A DNA stretch of 64,000 nt from Azospirillum sp. TSH58. GTDB lineage: Bacteria; Pseudomonadota; Alphaproteobacteria; Azospirillales; Azospirillaceae. Shown piece by piece: positions 1 to 8,502 of this stretch. The DNA lies in contig NZ_CP022367.1 of NCBI RefSeq assembly GCF_003119115.1, positions 1,291,001-1,355,000 of the forward strand. Reading direction: 5' to 3'. Positions within the stretch are counted from its first letter, which is position 1; each line of letters begins with the position of its first letter. Under the pieces are notes generated by a model, which was given only the letters and a program-made list of their open reading frames with translations, did not search any database and was not told the DNA's origin. A program made the position numbers and the translations under genes.

Positions 1-660
1 CTGGCTCTGCTCGGCCTGCTCAACCACGCGCTCTATCTGGGGCTGAGCTACAGCGGCATGACCCACGTGTCCTCCGGCCTGACGGCGCTGATCGTCAGCG
101 CCAACCCGGTGCTGACCGCGGCGCTGGCCGCCCTGCTGCTGGGCGAGGCGATGACCCGGCGCAAGGCGGTGGGGCTGGCGCTGGGCGTGGCCGGGGTGGC
201 GCTGGTGGTGCGCGGGCGGCTGGGCAGCGGGGCGGACGCGCCGCTGGGCATCGCGCTGGCGGTCGGCGCGCTGGTGGCGCTGTCGGCGGGGACGCTGCTG
301 TTCAAGCGGCTGGCGCCGCGGACGGGGCTGCTCGCCGGCACCGGGGTGCAGGTGCTGGCGGCGGGGCTGGCGCTGCTGCCCCTCGGGCTGCTGCTGGAGG
401 ACGCCGGGTCGATCCGGCTGACCGCCAGCCTCGCCGGGTCGCTGGTCTATCAGGCGCTGGTGGTGTCGATCGGCGGCTACCTGCTGTGGTTCCGCCTGCT
501 GCAGCGGACGAGCGCCACGGAGGCCAGCGCCTATCACTTCCTGATGCCGCCCTTGGGCATGCTGTTCGGCTGGGCGCTGCTGGGCGAAACGGTGCAGCCC
601 TGGGACCTGCTGGGCATCCTGCCGGTGGCGCTGGGCATTTGGCTGGTGACGCGGGGGTGA
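1..660 (+). CDS. EamA/DMT-family permease, 5' end outside the window
   Basis: The reading frame is open from base 1, so the gene starts before the window; the ATG at 58 is probably internal. The 219 visible residues are a chain of hydrophobic helices with the EamA (drug/metabolite transporter) pattern: two related halves, small Gly/Ala-rich helices, and the family-typical stretch after the second half begins (YLLWFRLLQRTSATEAS), followed by a final helix pair around LLGETVQPWDLLGI. A full member has about 290-300 residues and ten helices, so roughly the first quarter is missing. The substrate cannot be read from the sequence; relatives export amino acids or other metabolites. The gene ends 120 bases before the Na/Pi transporter with no clear terminator between. 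Confidence 0.85.
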   Translation: MALLGLLNHALYLGLSYSGMTHVSSGLTALIVSANPVLTAALAALLLGEAMTRRKAVGLALGVAGVALVVRGRLGSGADAPLGIALAVGALVALSAGTLLFKRLAPRTGLLAGTGVQVLAAGLALLPLGLLLEDAGSIRLTASLAGSLVYQALVVSIGGYLLWFRLLQRTSATEASAYHFLMPPLGMLFGWALLGETVQPWDLLGILPVALGIWLVTRG

Positions 661-735
661 GCCGGGCGTGCGGAGGCGGTGCGCTGGCAAAAAGGGATAC
701 GCCTTTCGCGGGGGATCAGGTTGCGCCCTGCGATT

Positions 736-753
736 GTTACGTTTTCATGACTC
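736..753 (-). promoter_or_regulatory. Weak Pho-box-like sequence upstream of the Na/Pi transporter
   Basis: Read on the minus strand, GAGTCAT-N4-ACGTAAC matches the Pho-box consensus CTGTCAT-N4-CTGTCAT at about 11 of 18 positions counting the spacer. It faces away from the transporter gene it precedes. The match is poor; it is listed because the other phosphate transporter operon in the window has a better site. Confidence 0.2.
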
Positions 754-857
754 GCCCCGCTCCATCGTCCTGTTGTTGAGGCCCACACGCCGGGAGGCCC
801 ACCATCTCGACCATCGCCGTCTCGCCCACCCTGGTCCTGATCGACATCCTCGGCGCC

Positions 858-2498
858 GTGGCGCTGCTGCTGTGGGCGCTGCGGCTGGTGCGGACGGGCG
901 TCTTCCGGTGGGGCGGGGCGGCGGTCCGCCGCTGGGTCGGCTACGGCACGCGCAACCGGCTGGCCGCCTTCCTGGCCGGCGTCGCCGCCACCATCGCGGT
1001 GCAGAGCAGCACGGCGACCGCGCTGATGACCGCCTCGATGGCCGGGCAGGGTTTCATGACGACGTCCATGGCACTGGCGGTGATGCTGGGCGCCGACGTC
1101 GGGACCAGCCTCGTCGCCCGGCTGCTCGCCATCGATCTGCACTGGCTGTCGCCCAGCCTGCTGCTGCTCGGCGGGGCGCTGCACGCGCTGGGCGGCGAGC
1201 ATCGCGGGCGGCGGGCGCTGGCCCGCATCCTGGTCGGCATCGGGCTGATGCTGTTGGCCCTGAAGCTGCTCGGCGCGGCCACCCTGCCGGTCCGGGAATC
1301 GGCGCTGGTCCAGGCGATGCTGGAGGCGCTGGGCGGCGAGCCGCTGTTCGCCCTGATCGTCGCGGCGGCGCTGACCGCGGCGGTGCATTCCAGCCTCGCC
1401 ACGGTGATGCTGGCGGGATCCCTGGCCGGTGCCGGGGTGATCGGGACCGAGACGGCGGTGGCGCTGGTCCTGGGCGCCAATCTCGGCGGCGCCATCCCGG
1501 CGGTGCTGGCCACATCGGCGGACGGGGCGGCGGCGCGGCGGGTGCCGCTGGGCAACCTGCTGGTCCGGGTGACCGGGTCGCTTCTCGCCCTGCCGCTGGT
1601 GCCGATGGCGGCGTCGTTCCTGGCCGGGATGGCCCCGCTGACGGCGGTGGTCAGCGCGCATGTCGCCTTCAACGCGGCGCTGGCCCTGCTCTTCCTGCCG
1701 CTGGTGACGCCGCTCGCCCGGCTGACCGAAGGGCTGCTGCCCCAGCCGGAGGACGCGGGCGAGGACGCGGCGACGCCGCGGCATCTCGACGAGTCGGCGC
1801 TGGAGACCCCCTCCGTCGCCATCGCGGGCGCGGTGCGCGAGACCTTGCGGCTGGGCGATCTGGTGGAGGACATGCTGTGCCGCAGCCTGACCGCCCTGCG
1901 CCAGAACGACGAGCGCCCCATCGCCGAGGTCAGCCGCGCCGACGACCGGGTGGACCGGCTGCACACCGCCCTCAAGCTCTATCTCGCCAAGCTCGGGCGC
2001 CGTCATCTCGACGCCGAGAAGACCCGGCGGGTCGACGACCTGATGGCCTTCGCCATCAACCTGGAGCACATCGGCGACATCATCGACAAGAGCCTGATGG
2101 AACTCGCCGCCAAGCGCATCCGCCACCATCTGCACTTCGCCCCGGAGGATTTCCGGGAGGTGGAGGAGCTGCACCGCCGCACGGTGGAGAACCTGCGCAC
2201 GGCGCTCGGCATCCTGATCGGGGAGGACCGGCGGCTGGCCCGGCAGCTCATCGCCGGCAAGGACGCGGTGCGGGCGCTGGAGCGCACCGCCACCGCCCGC
2301 CATCTCGACCGCGTCCGCCGCGGCGACGCCGCCAGCATCGAGACCAGCGCCCTGGTGCTGGACATCCTGCGCGACCTGAAGCGCATCAACGCCCATGTCG
2401 CCGCGGTCGCCCTGCCGATCCTCGATCAGGTGGGGGAACTCAGCGAAAGCCGCCTGAAGGTGGTCGGACTGCCCCGTCTGGAGAGCCGGGACGTCTAG
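858..2498 (+). CDS. Na/Pi cotransporter family protein with C-terminal PhoU-like domain
   Basis: 546 residues from the GTG at 858. The membrane half has the paired Na/Pi-cotransporter signatures QSSTATALM and HSSLATVML, one per inverted repeat; the C-terminal ~200 residues form charged PhoU-like helices (SVAIAGAVRETLRLGDLVEDM, INLEHIGDIIDKSLMELA). The family takes up phosphate or anions with sodium. Start problem: the frame stays open back to the stop at 777-779, and residues encoded from about 810 (TLVLIDILGAVALLLWALRL) look like the true first membrane helix. No ATG, GTG or TTG occurs in that stretch. A GGGAGG ribosome-binding sequence at about 790-795 would suit a start near 804-816, where only ATC or other non-standard codons are available. 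The annotated GTG therefore probably truncates helix 1. Confidence 0.85.
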   Translation: MALLLWALRLVRTGVFRWGGAAVRRWVGYGTRNRLAAFLAGVAATIAVQSSTATALMTASMAGQGFMTTSMALAVMLGADVGTSLVARLLAIDLHWLSPSLLLLGGALHALGGEHRGRRALARILVGIGLMLLALKLLGAATLPVRESALVQAMLEALGGEPLFALIVAAALTAAVHSSLATVMLAGSLAGAGVIGTETAVALVLGANLGGAIPAVLATSADGAAARRVPLGNLLVRVTGSLLALPLVPMAASFLAGMAPLTAVVSAHVAFNAALALLFLPLVTPLARLTEGLLPQPEDAGEDAATPRHLDESALETPSVAIAGAVRETLRLGDLVEDMLCRSLTALRQNDERPIAEVSRADDRVDRLHTALKLYLAKLGRRHLDAEKTRRVDDLMAFAINLEHIGDIIDKSLMELAAKRIRHHLHFAPEDFREVEELHRRTVENLRTALGILIGEDRRLARQLIAGKDAVRALERTATARHLDRVRRGDAASIETSALVLDILRDLKRINAHVAAVALPILDQVGELSESRLKVVGLPRLESRDV

Positions 2499-2516
2499 GG
2501 GAGGGGGAGAGCGGCG

Positions 2517-3449
2517 TTACCGCGGCATCTCCCCGGTCAGGGTGGCGCTCAGCCCCTGCAGCAGGCCGAACCGGCAGCCCTCGCCGAAGGTGGCGCGCAG
2601 CCGCGCCGGGTCGCCGATGGACACCCGGATGTCGCCCGCCCGCGCCGGCTGGTGCAAGCGGCGCACCCGGCTGGCGCACAGCTCCTGCAACACCTCCAGC
2701 AGCATCAGAAGCGAGGTCGGGCGGCCGGTGCACAGGTTGAAGACCTCCGCCCCCCGGGACTGGCGCTCCATCGCCTTCACGAGGAAGCGCACGACGTCGC
2801 CGACGAACACGAAATCCCGGACCTGCTCGCCGTCGCCGAAGATCGTCACGTCCTCGCCCTGCGCCACCCGGCGGGCGAAGATCGAGATCACCCCGGAATA
2901 GGGGGAGGACGGGTCCTGCCGCGGCCCGTAGACGTTGAAGAAGCGGAAGCCCGTCGTCGGCACCCCGTGGATGGCCCAGGCGACGTTGGCGTGCAGCTCG
3001 CAGCCCAGCTTGTCCACGCCGTAGGCGGAGAGCGGGCGCGTCGCGGCGTCCTCGCGCAGCGGGGTGGCCGTGTTGTCGCCATAGACCGCGGCGGAGGAGG
3101 CGTAGACCACCGGCACCGGGTTGCCGTTGCGGGCGCTGCGGGCCGCCTCGAAGACGGTCACGGTCCCCGACAGGTTGGTGCGGTGGGTTTCGGCCCACAA
3201 TTCGCGCGAGCGCTGGACGGAGGCGACGGCGGCCAGATGGAACACGCCGTCCACCCCCTGCATCGCCTGATGGACCGCGTCCGGGTCGGCGACGTCGCCG
3301 ACCACCAGCTTCGCCAGCAGCGGTTTGTTCTCCAGCCGGCCGGTGCTCATGTCGTCCAGGATGGTGACCCGGTGCCCGTCGCCGATCAGCCGGTCGGCCA
3401 GATGCGATCCGATGAATCCGCAGCCGCCGGTCACGAGATAATGGGCCAT
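2517..3449 (-). CDS. NAD-dependent epimerase/dehydratase (extended SDR)
   Basis: 310 residues from the ATG at 3449, chosen because the Rossmann fold begins immediately (MAHYLVTGGCGFIGSHLADR) and AAGGA lies just upstream. The glycine-rich NAD motif GGCGFIG is at residues 7-13. The catalytic pair is seen as YGVDK (the YxxxK motif), with an upstream serine in VVYASSAAVYG. The PTTGFRFFNVYGPRQDPSSPY stretch is typical of UDP-glucose 4-epimerase and dTDP-glucose dehydratase relatives. It probably interconverts or modifies a nucleotide sugar for surface polysaccharide, but the substrate is not resolvable. It is convergent with the Na/Pi gene (18-base gap) and has no sugar-pathway neighbours. The longer frame upstream of 3449 is low-complexity and not credible as protein. 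Confidence 0.88.
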   Translation of the reverse strand: MAHYLVTGGCGFIGSHLADRLIGDGHRVTILDDMSTGRLENKPLLAKLVVGDVADPDAVHQAMQGVDGVFHLAAVASVQRSRELWAETHRTNLSGTVTVFEAARSARNGNPVPVVYASSAAVYGDNTATPLREDAATRPLSAYGVDKLGCELHANVAWAIHGVPTTGFRFFNVYGPRQDPSSPYSGVISIFARRVAQGEDVTIFGDGEQVRDFVFVGDVVRFLVKAMERQSRGAEVFNLCTGRPTSLLMLLEVLQELCASRVRRLHQPARAGDIRVSIGDPARLRATFGEGCRFGLLQGLSATLTGEMPR

Positions 3450-3802
3450 GCGCCGTCCTTTCCACCATCGCCATGCATGGTTCCATAGTGGCGAGGGGGG
3501 GCGGAGCGGACCAGACCATCTTAGGGGTAGCGAAGGGCGCAAGGGGCGCGCCGATCCTGGCCGTTCGGGGTGGCGCATCCCGAATCGGCGGCGTTTCAGG
3601 GGCCTTTCCCGGCACCCCCGCGGCAAGCAGGCGGGACCGAGGGTTCAACAGCCTTATCCACCATCTTATGCACCATTTTGTGGATAACTTCGGTCAAGGG
3701 GACCGATGGCCGCCGGGGCGCCCCCGAGGTGCCGTCAGGGTGCGGTCGTGTGTTTGGAGCAACAGCGGGAAGACCCGGTCCCGCTCTCAGCCGGTCCCGC
3801 TC
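3450..3802. other. 353-bp intergenic region with DnaA-box-like cluster
   Basis: This gap lies upstream of the epimerase gene and downstream of the receiver gene. It holds the epimerase promoter region, three DnaA-box-like 9-mers (3654-3687, listed separately), and two copies of a 16-bp unit (CCGGTCCCGCTCTCAG) at 3775-3806, the second running into the stop codon of the receiver gene. No convincing ORF is present; frames crossing it are shadows. Confidence 0.6.
3654..3687. promoter_or_regulatory. Cluster of three DnaA-box-like 9-mers
   Basis: TTATCCACC (3654-3662) and TTATGCACC (3666-3674) are followed by TGTGGATAA (3679-3687). The last is an exact reverse complement of the consensus DnaA box TTATCCACA; the first differs from it at one position and the second at two. 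Three such words within 34 bases of otherwise GC-rich DNA are unlikely by chance. No AT-rich unwinding element is evident beside them, so a full replication origin is not shown. A DnaA-titrating or DnaA-regulated site is an alternative. Confidence 0.5.
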
Positions 3803-4198
3803 TCAGCCGGCCGCGGAGTCATCCGCCGCGGACAGCAGGCGGGCCACGGCCTTGCGCAGCTCCTCGTTCAGGAAGGGCTTGTAGAGCACGGCGTCCGCCG
3901 CGAACATCTCGGCCATCTTCAAGGCGTAGCCCGCGGGAAGATTCGGCGCTCCGCCCGACATGGCGAGCACCTGCGCGCCGGGGTTGCGGGTGCGCGCGGC
4001 CTTGATGACCTCCACCCCGTCGGCCTCGGGCATCAGCACGTCGGTGACGATCAGGTCGAAGACCGCGCCGCTGTCCAGCAGGGTGATGGCGACGCGGCCG
4101 TTTTCCGCCTCCACGACCTCGTGGCCCGCCTGCTCGATCACTTCGGTGACCGCCAGCCGCACGGCGGCCGAATCCTCAACGACCAGCACCTTCGCCAT
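3803..4198 (-). CDS. Single-domain response regulator (CheY-like receiver)
   Basis: 131 residues from the ATG at 4198 (MAKVLVVEDSAAVRLAVTEV). It is a stand-alone receiver domain: acidic pair ED near residues 8-9, phospho-acceptor Asp in LIVTDVLMPEADG, conserved Ser/Thr position in VLAMSGG, and the Lys in LYKPFLNEEL. There is no output domain, so it probably relays phosphate or acts by protein contact. The start lies 23 bases inside the 3' end of the upstream histidine kinase gene, a translational-coupling layout that makes the kinase its likely partner. The longer in-frame extension to 4309 only reads the kinase gene in another frame. Confidence 0.92.
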   Translation of the reverse strand: MAKVLVVEDSAAVRLAVTEVIEQAGHEVVEAENGRVAITLLDSGAVFDLIVTDVLMPEADGVEVIKAARTRNPGAQVLAMSGGAPNLPAGYALKMAEMFAADAVLYKPFLNEELRKAVARLLSAADDSAAG

Positions 4199-6218
4199 GA
4201 ACCAGCATCCCATGTGTCGTTTGGCCCGGACCGCCGGGCGGGGCGGTGGGCAGGTCGATGATGAAGGACGTCCCTCGTCCGGGGGCGCTTTCGACCAGAA
4301 TGTCGCCACCCCCGTTCCTTACGATACCATACACGACCGAAAGCCCAAGCCCCGTCCCCTTGCCCACCGGCTTGGTGGTGAAGAAGGGATCGAACACGCG
4401 CTGGCGGGTCGCCTCGTCCATTCCGGTGCCGGTGTCGGTCACGGTCAGCCGTACATAGTCGCCTTCGCCGAGCTGGCGGCGGGACGCGTCCCGCTCCTTC
4501 AGGCTCAGGGAACGGGCGCCGATGGTCAGGGTTCCGCCCTGCGGCATGGCATCGCGGGCGTTCTGGATCAGGTTCAGGAGGACCTGGGTCAGTTCGGTCG
4601 CGGTGATCGTCACCGCGTTCAGCCCGGATTCCAGCTGCGTCCGCGTCCCGATGGACACCGGCATCGAGGCGGCGGCGAGTTCCAGGGCCGAATGCACGGC
4701 CTCCTCCAGGTTGCCCGGCGGCGACTCGGCCACCTCGACGCGGGCGAACTGGAGGACGTCGCGCATGATCGTGCGGGCCTTCACCCCGCTGTCGTGGATG
4801 GCGTTCAGGTAGGTCTGGAGCTTGCGGTCCTCCCCGGCGCGGCCGCGCGCCAGATCGGACAGGCTGATGACCGGTTGCAGCAGGTTGTTGATCTCGTGGG
4901 CAAGGCCGCCGACGAGGCTGCCGAGCGCCGCCATGGTCTGCTTCTGCCGCGCCGCCTCCGCCGACTGGCGCCGCGCGCTGATGTCGCTGGTCGTGCCGCG
5001 GTAGCCGAGGAAGGTGCCGTCGCCGTCATAGCGCGGCGTGCCGCTGACCATCACCCAGCGCGCGGACCCTCCCGGCGCGGCCAGAGGGAAGGAGAGGCGG
5101 CGGAAGGGCTCCCGGCGGTGCAGGGCCTCGATCAGGGCGGGGAAATCCTCCTCGGGACGGTTGCGGTCCAGGAGGTCGGCGTGGGTGAATCCCAAAAGCT
5201 CCGTCCCGCCGCGCCCGGTGGATTCCTGGGCCCGCGGCGACAGGGCGGTGAAGCGCCCGCGCTCGTCGGTTTCCCAGAACCAGTCGTTGGAGCATTCCAG
5301 AAGCGCCCGCCACCGCGCCTCGCTCTCGCGCAACTCGGCGGTGCGGGTGGCGATCAGCGACTCCAGCCCGCTCAGATGGTCGCGCAGGGCCTCCTCGCTG
5401 CGGCGCATCCGGTAGAAGGCGAGGTCGTAGGGGTTTCGCAGGGCGGTGACGATGATCGCCCGGTAGAGCAGGTAGAAGGACAGGATCTTGATGAAATGCC
5501 CCAGCGCGTTGACCGCCCCATGGGGCTGGTCGTAAAGCGTGAAGATCAACTCCTGCGGGGCCAGCAGGGCGATGCCGCCGAAGGTCAGGCCGAACACCCT
5601 CGGCTCGAACTGCCGGCGCCTGAGGCACAGCAGCAGGCAGGCGACGACCGCCGCGGCGCTGAAGGTGTATTCGGCCCCGATCTTGAAGGGCGTCAGCCCG
5701 ACGTCCGGAACGAAGCTGTCCGGCATGATGCCGAAGGTGAAGATCGACAGCAGGGCGCAGGCGACGGCGGCGGCCTGGATCAGCAGCACGTCGCCGGTGC
5801 GCAGCCGTGTCTCGGTGAGCAGCGGGGCGGCCAGGAAGACCGCGGCCTGAAGGCCGCGCGCGGCGATCCAGAGCTGGGTGGATTGGTTGGCGCCGGCCTC
5901 GCCGATGACGTTCATGCCGGGGAAGGTGATGGCGTGCAGCAGGTCGAGCAGCGCGATGCCCGGCATGGACAGGCCGACGAAGGCGAGGAAGGGCGACTGG
6001 TTCGTGTCGCGCGTGTTCCAGGCGATCGTGAAGATCGTCATGGAGATGGCGACGGCGAACATCTCCACGCAGAGATGGAACAGCAAATAGTTGTGATGAG
6101 CCAGCATGGCCAGTGTCGCCATGAGGGTCAGCAGGGCGGCAAGGCCGGACAGGAAGCTGCGGTCCCGGAGCCAGCGGGTAATGGTCGGTCTGATGGCGGA
6201 CGGCTGGGTCCCGCTCAT
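4176..6218 (-). CDS. MASE3-PAS hybrid-type sensor histidine kinase
   Basis: 680 residues from the ATG at 6218 (MSGTQPSAIRPTITRWL). The first ~250 residues hold about seven membrane helices and match a MASE3 sensor (HLCVEMFAVAISMTIFTIAW; LLDLLHAITFPGMNVIG). A short coiled coil (LSGLESLIATRTAELRESEA) leads to a PAS/PAC domain (WFWETDERGRFTALSPRAQE). The kinase core has the H box GGLAHEINNLLQP (phospho-acceptor His), the N box NLIQNARDAM, and G boxes DTGTGMDE and GKGTGLGLSVVYG. It should phosphorylate the overlapping receiver gene product. The signal is unknown; MASE3 domains are thought to sense membrane or small-molecule cues. A GTG at 6305 would add 29 unlikely residues. Confidence 0.92.
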   Translation of the reverse strand: MSGTQPSAIRPTITRWLRDRSFLSGLAALLTLMATLAMLAHHNYLLFHLCVEMFAVAISMTIFTIAWNTRDTNQSPFLAFVGLSMPGIALLDLLHAITFPGMNVIGEAGANQSTQLWIAARGLQAAVFLAAPLLTETRLRTGDVLLIQAAAVACALLSIFTFGIMPDSFVPDVGLTPFKIGAEYTFSAAAVVACLLLCLRRRQFEPRVFGLTFGGIALLAPQELIFTLYDQPHGAVNALGHFIKILSFYLLYRAIIVTALRNPYDLAFYRMRRSEEALRDHLSGLESLIATRTAELRESEARWRALLECSNDWFWETDERGRFTALSPRAQESTGRGGTELLGFTHADLLDRNRPEEDFPALIEALHRREPFRRLSFPLAAPGGSARWVMVSGTPRYDGDGTFLGYRGTTSDISARRQSAEAARQKQTMAALGSLVGGLAHEINNLLQPVISLSDLARGRAGEDRKLQTYLNAIHDSGVKARTIMRDVLQFARVEVAESPPGNLEEAVHSALELAAASMPVSIGTRTQLESGLNAVTITATELTQVLLNLIQNARDAMPQGGTLTIGARSLSLKERDASRRQLGEGDYVRLTVTDTGTGMDEATRQRVFDPFFTTKPVGKGTGLGLSVVYGIVRNGGGDILVESAPGRGTSFIIDLPTAPPGGPGQTTHGMLVHGEGAGR

Positions 6219-6389
6219 GAACGGTCGGCTCCGCGGTGGACGGGGGAAGCGGCCCACGGACGGCCCGGTCAATCGACCGTGCGATGCCGCTGGACCGATC
6301 AACACACCAAATCCCGTCGGGGTGCAAGCCGGACGTTGCGCCTCTTCAGCGGACGCGGCAATTCCTCACAGGAGAACGACGGCCACCGC

Positions 6390-6406
6390 CCTGTCTTCGG
6401 GACAGG
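6390..6406 (-). terminator. Hairpin after the ribbon-helix-helix gene
   Basis: A 6-bp perfect stem (CCTGTC / GACAGG) with a 5-base loop lies about 30 bases past the stop of the gene ending at 6436. There is no U tract, so factor-independent termination is doubtful. Confidence 0.3.
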
Positions 6407-6435
6407 CGCGGTTCAGCGGGAACACCGCCAGGAAA

Positions 6436-6822
6436 TCAGCCTTCCTTGGCGGGCTGGGCCGGAGGGAGGTCGAAGGGCGTGCTGACGAAGGGGTCGCCGC
6501 GGCCATGGCCGGCGCGGTCGTGACCTTTCTCGGTCGCCGCCTTGCGGTAATAGCCGACGATGAACACGCGGACGGCGTTGGCCAGCGACACGGCGTTGCC
6601 GCGCGACCGGCGGGATTGCGAGTCGAGGCGGTCCTTCAGGTCGCTGCACAACTCGTCCACGGTCAGGTCTTCCCGGTGGCAGATGTCGTCCAGCGCTTCC
6701 CAGTAGGACGGCTCCAACCGGAGTTGCGTCGGGTTTCCGAACAGCTTGACGGTGCGTGCCACCAGCGGGATGGCGTTCAGCGGCGATGGCGTGTTGGACG
6801 CCTGTGAATCCTGACCCGACAT
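6436..6822 (-). CDS. Ribbon-helix-helix domain protein, RHH_4-like
   Basis: 128 residues from the ATG at 6822 (MSGQDSQASNTP); an in-frame ATG at 6870 would add 16 residues. The core VKLFGNPTQLRLEPSYWEALDDICHREDLTVDELCSDL follows the pattern of the proteobacterial ribbon-helix-helix family in which the strand reads x-L-x-G-x-x-x-x-L-R-L-E and is followed by WxxLxxIAxxEgxSxxeL. After it come SLANAVRVFIVGYYRKA and a polar tail. It is expected to bind DNA as a dimer. The same domain architecture recurs in the gene at 10371-10679, so two paralogues flank the YcaO-TfuA block. It lies 105 bases downstream of the CRP-like gene on the same strand. Confidence 0.8.
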   Translation of the reverse strand: MSGQDSQASNTPSPLNAIPLVARTVKLFGNPTQLRLEPSYWEALDDICHREDLTVDELCSDLKDRLDSQSRRSRGNAVSLANAVRVFIVGYYRKAATEKGHDRAGHGRGDPFVSTPFDLPPAQPAKEG

Positions 6823-6927
6823 AGCCCTGTATTCCTTGACTGTCAGCCGTGTTTCCTGTCGTGCAGCCAATATAGCGTGATTGAAAAAATTTGCGACGAT
6901 AAAACTCGGCGGAGGTGCTGGATGGCC

Positions 6928-7638
6928 TTATGGCACGTCACCCGACTCTCCCGCCATGTCCTTAAGCATGTATAGATTGGTGATGACGATAAAACCTTTG
7001 TTATAGGTAATCGCACCGGCATTGCGCAATGCACGCAGGCTTTTGTTCACCATCTCGCGCGTGACACCCAGCATGGATGCCAGCGCCTCCTGGGATACCG
7101 GCTGGTTGATGCGCAGCCCGGCGGGCGTCTTCTGCCCGTAGGTGTCCGCCAGGAGCAGGATACGCCGGGCCAGCCGGCGCGGCACGTCGTGGAAAACCGC
7201 ATCCTCGATGTTTTCCGACACCCAGCGCAGCCGCTCGCACAGCACGCCCATCATGCGGATGCACAGCGAGGGGTGCCGCTCCAGGAAGGAGATGAACTCC
7301 GGACGGTCGATGCGGAACAGCTCCGCCGGGCGCAGCGCGGTGGCTCCGGCGGTGCGGTCCTTGCCGTCGATCAGCGCGATTTCCCCCAGCACGTCGCCGG
7401 GGTTCAGGATGTTGAGCAGCATCGTCTTGCCGTCCTCCGACGAGGTCGAAACGGCGATCTGCCCCTTCATGATGGCGTACAGGCAATCGCCGGGATCGCC
7501 CTTGCTGAAGACGGTCTGGTTCTCGTGGAACCGCGACACCCGGCCCAGCGCCACCAGCTCCTGCATCCGGGCGTCGTCGAGAACGCCCAACATTCGGTTG
7601 CGCCGCAGGATGCCGGCGACGTCCTTCAGTAAGGCCAT
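6928..7638 (-). CDS. Crp/Fnr-family regulator, CRP-like type
   Basis: 236 residues from the ATG at 7638 (MALLKDVAGILRRNR). N-terminal cyclic-nucleotide-binding barrel with the ligand-pocket signature GEIALIDGKDRTAGATA (GE...R-T/S-A as in cAMP-binding CRP), a long dimer helix, then a winged helix-turn-helix. The recognition helix reads TREMVNKSLRAL, aligning with SRETVGRILKML of E. coli CRP: the DNA-contacting Arg and Glu are kept and the third Arg is Lys. FNR-type N-terminal cysteines are absent. This predicts a TGTGA-type half site, and exactly that palindrome lies at 10223-10238 before the peptide gene. The gene is 56 bases downstream of tfuA on the same strand, so it is probably the local regulator. 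Confidence 0.9.
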   Translation of the reverse strand: MALLKDVAGILRRNRMLGVLDDARMQELVALGRVSRFHENQTVFSKGDPGDCLYAIMKGQIAVSTSSEDGKTMLLNILNPGDVLGEIALIDGKDRTAGATALRPAELFRIDRPEFISFLERHPSLCIRMMGVLCERLRWVSENIEDAVFHDVPRRLARRILLLADTYGQKTPAGLRINQPVSQEALASMLGVTREMVNKSLRALRNAGAITYNKGFIVITNLYMLKDMAGESGDVP

Positions 7639-7694
7639 GGCGCTCGCGGTCCCGGTTGAGTTCCGTCGGACCGTTGATGGCACCCGGCGGACGA

Positions 7695-8462
7695 TCAGTC
7701 CAGCGGATTCCCCGTCTGGCGATGCGCCCCGTCGCGCAGGGCGCGGTCCCACAGGGCGGTGTGCTCGAAATGGAAGCGCGCCTCGGGCGCGGGGGCGCCG
7801 TCGACCGCCCAGCGGCGCATGGTCCGGAGCAGGTCCAGCGCGTCCTCCCGCTTCTGGTCGCACCGTCCGTTGGGCAGCCAGTGGCGGAAATCGGCGAGTT
7901 CCTCGTCCGGCAGCCCCTCGGCGGCGGCGAGGCGGAGCAGCCGGCCATAGCCGCGCTCGCGGTAGGGCAGGGCCTTGGCGATGGCCTCCAGCCGCCGCGC
8001 CGTGGCGGCGGGGACGACGCCCTCCTGCGCGGCGTCGGCCAGCGTGCGGCGGATGTTCACCATGGCCTCGGACAGGCTGGGATAGCCAAGCTCGGCCGGG
8101 CCGTGGATCACCGCCACCTCGTCGTCATCCTCCAGCCGCCCGTCGCGGAAGGCCTCGAAGACGGCGCCGACACCGATCATGCCGAAGGGATGCAGTTCCG
8201 CGGCGCGCAGGGCGCCCATGCTGGACGCCCCGAACACCGCCACACCCTGGTGGATGGCGTGCAGGATCTCCTTGTGCCAGACGGACGGGATGTTCTCGAA
8301 GTAGCCGTCCACGATGCCGATCGCCCGCGGCTTGCGCGCGCACAGCCGGATGATGTCGCCCTGGGCGACCGGCGGCAGATAGGTGGCGTCGAGACGCCGG
8401 GCCGCTTCGCCGCGGGGCAGGGTGGGGCCGAGAAAGACGTAAAGGCCGTCCGGCGTCTGCAT
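7695..8462 (-). CDS. tfuA: TfuA-like protein (RiPP backbone-modification partner)
   Basis: 255 residues from the ATG at 8462 (MQTPDGLYVFLGPTLP), preferred over the ATG at 8486 because GGAG lies 7 bases upstream. It shows the TfuA family features: the N-terminal LYVFLGPTLPRGEA, YLPPVAQGDI, then DGYFENIPSVWHKEILHAI, and the core FGASSMGALRAAELHPFGMIGVG. TfuA proteins work with YcaO enzymes: in methanogens the pair thioamidates a glycine of McrA, and in the trifolitoxin cluster of Rhizobium a TfuA-YcaO pair modifies a ribosomal peptide. There is no methyl-CoM reductase in this organism type, so a peptide substrate is likely. It follows the ycaO gene by 40 bases. Confidence 0.9.
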   Translation of the reverse strand: MQTPDGLYVFLGPTLPRGEAARRLDATYLPPVAQGDIIRLCARKPRAIGIVDGYFENIPSVWHKEILHAIHQGVAVFGASSMGALRAAELHPFGMIGVGAVFEAFRDGRLEDDDEVAVIHGPAELGYPSLSEAMVNIRRTLADAAQEGVVPAATARRLEAIAKALPYRERGYGRLLRLAAAEGLPDEELADFRHWLPNGRCDQKREDALDLLRTMRRWAVDGAPAPEARFHFEHTALWDRALRDGAHRQTGNPLD

Positions 8463-8502
8463 GGGAGTCTCCGCCTGCGCTCTCATTATACAGTGTCCGG
8501 TC

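Noticed and set aside
534..2396. 620-aa open frame opposite the Na/Pi transporter
   Set aside because: Antisense shadow; the plus strand carries duplicated QSS motifs and PhoU helices.
3960..6485. 841-aa open frame opposite the histidine kinase
   Set aside because: Antisense shadow of the MASE3-PAS kinase and receiver genes; no domain pattern.
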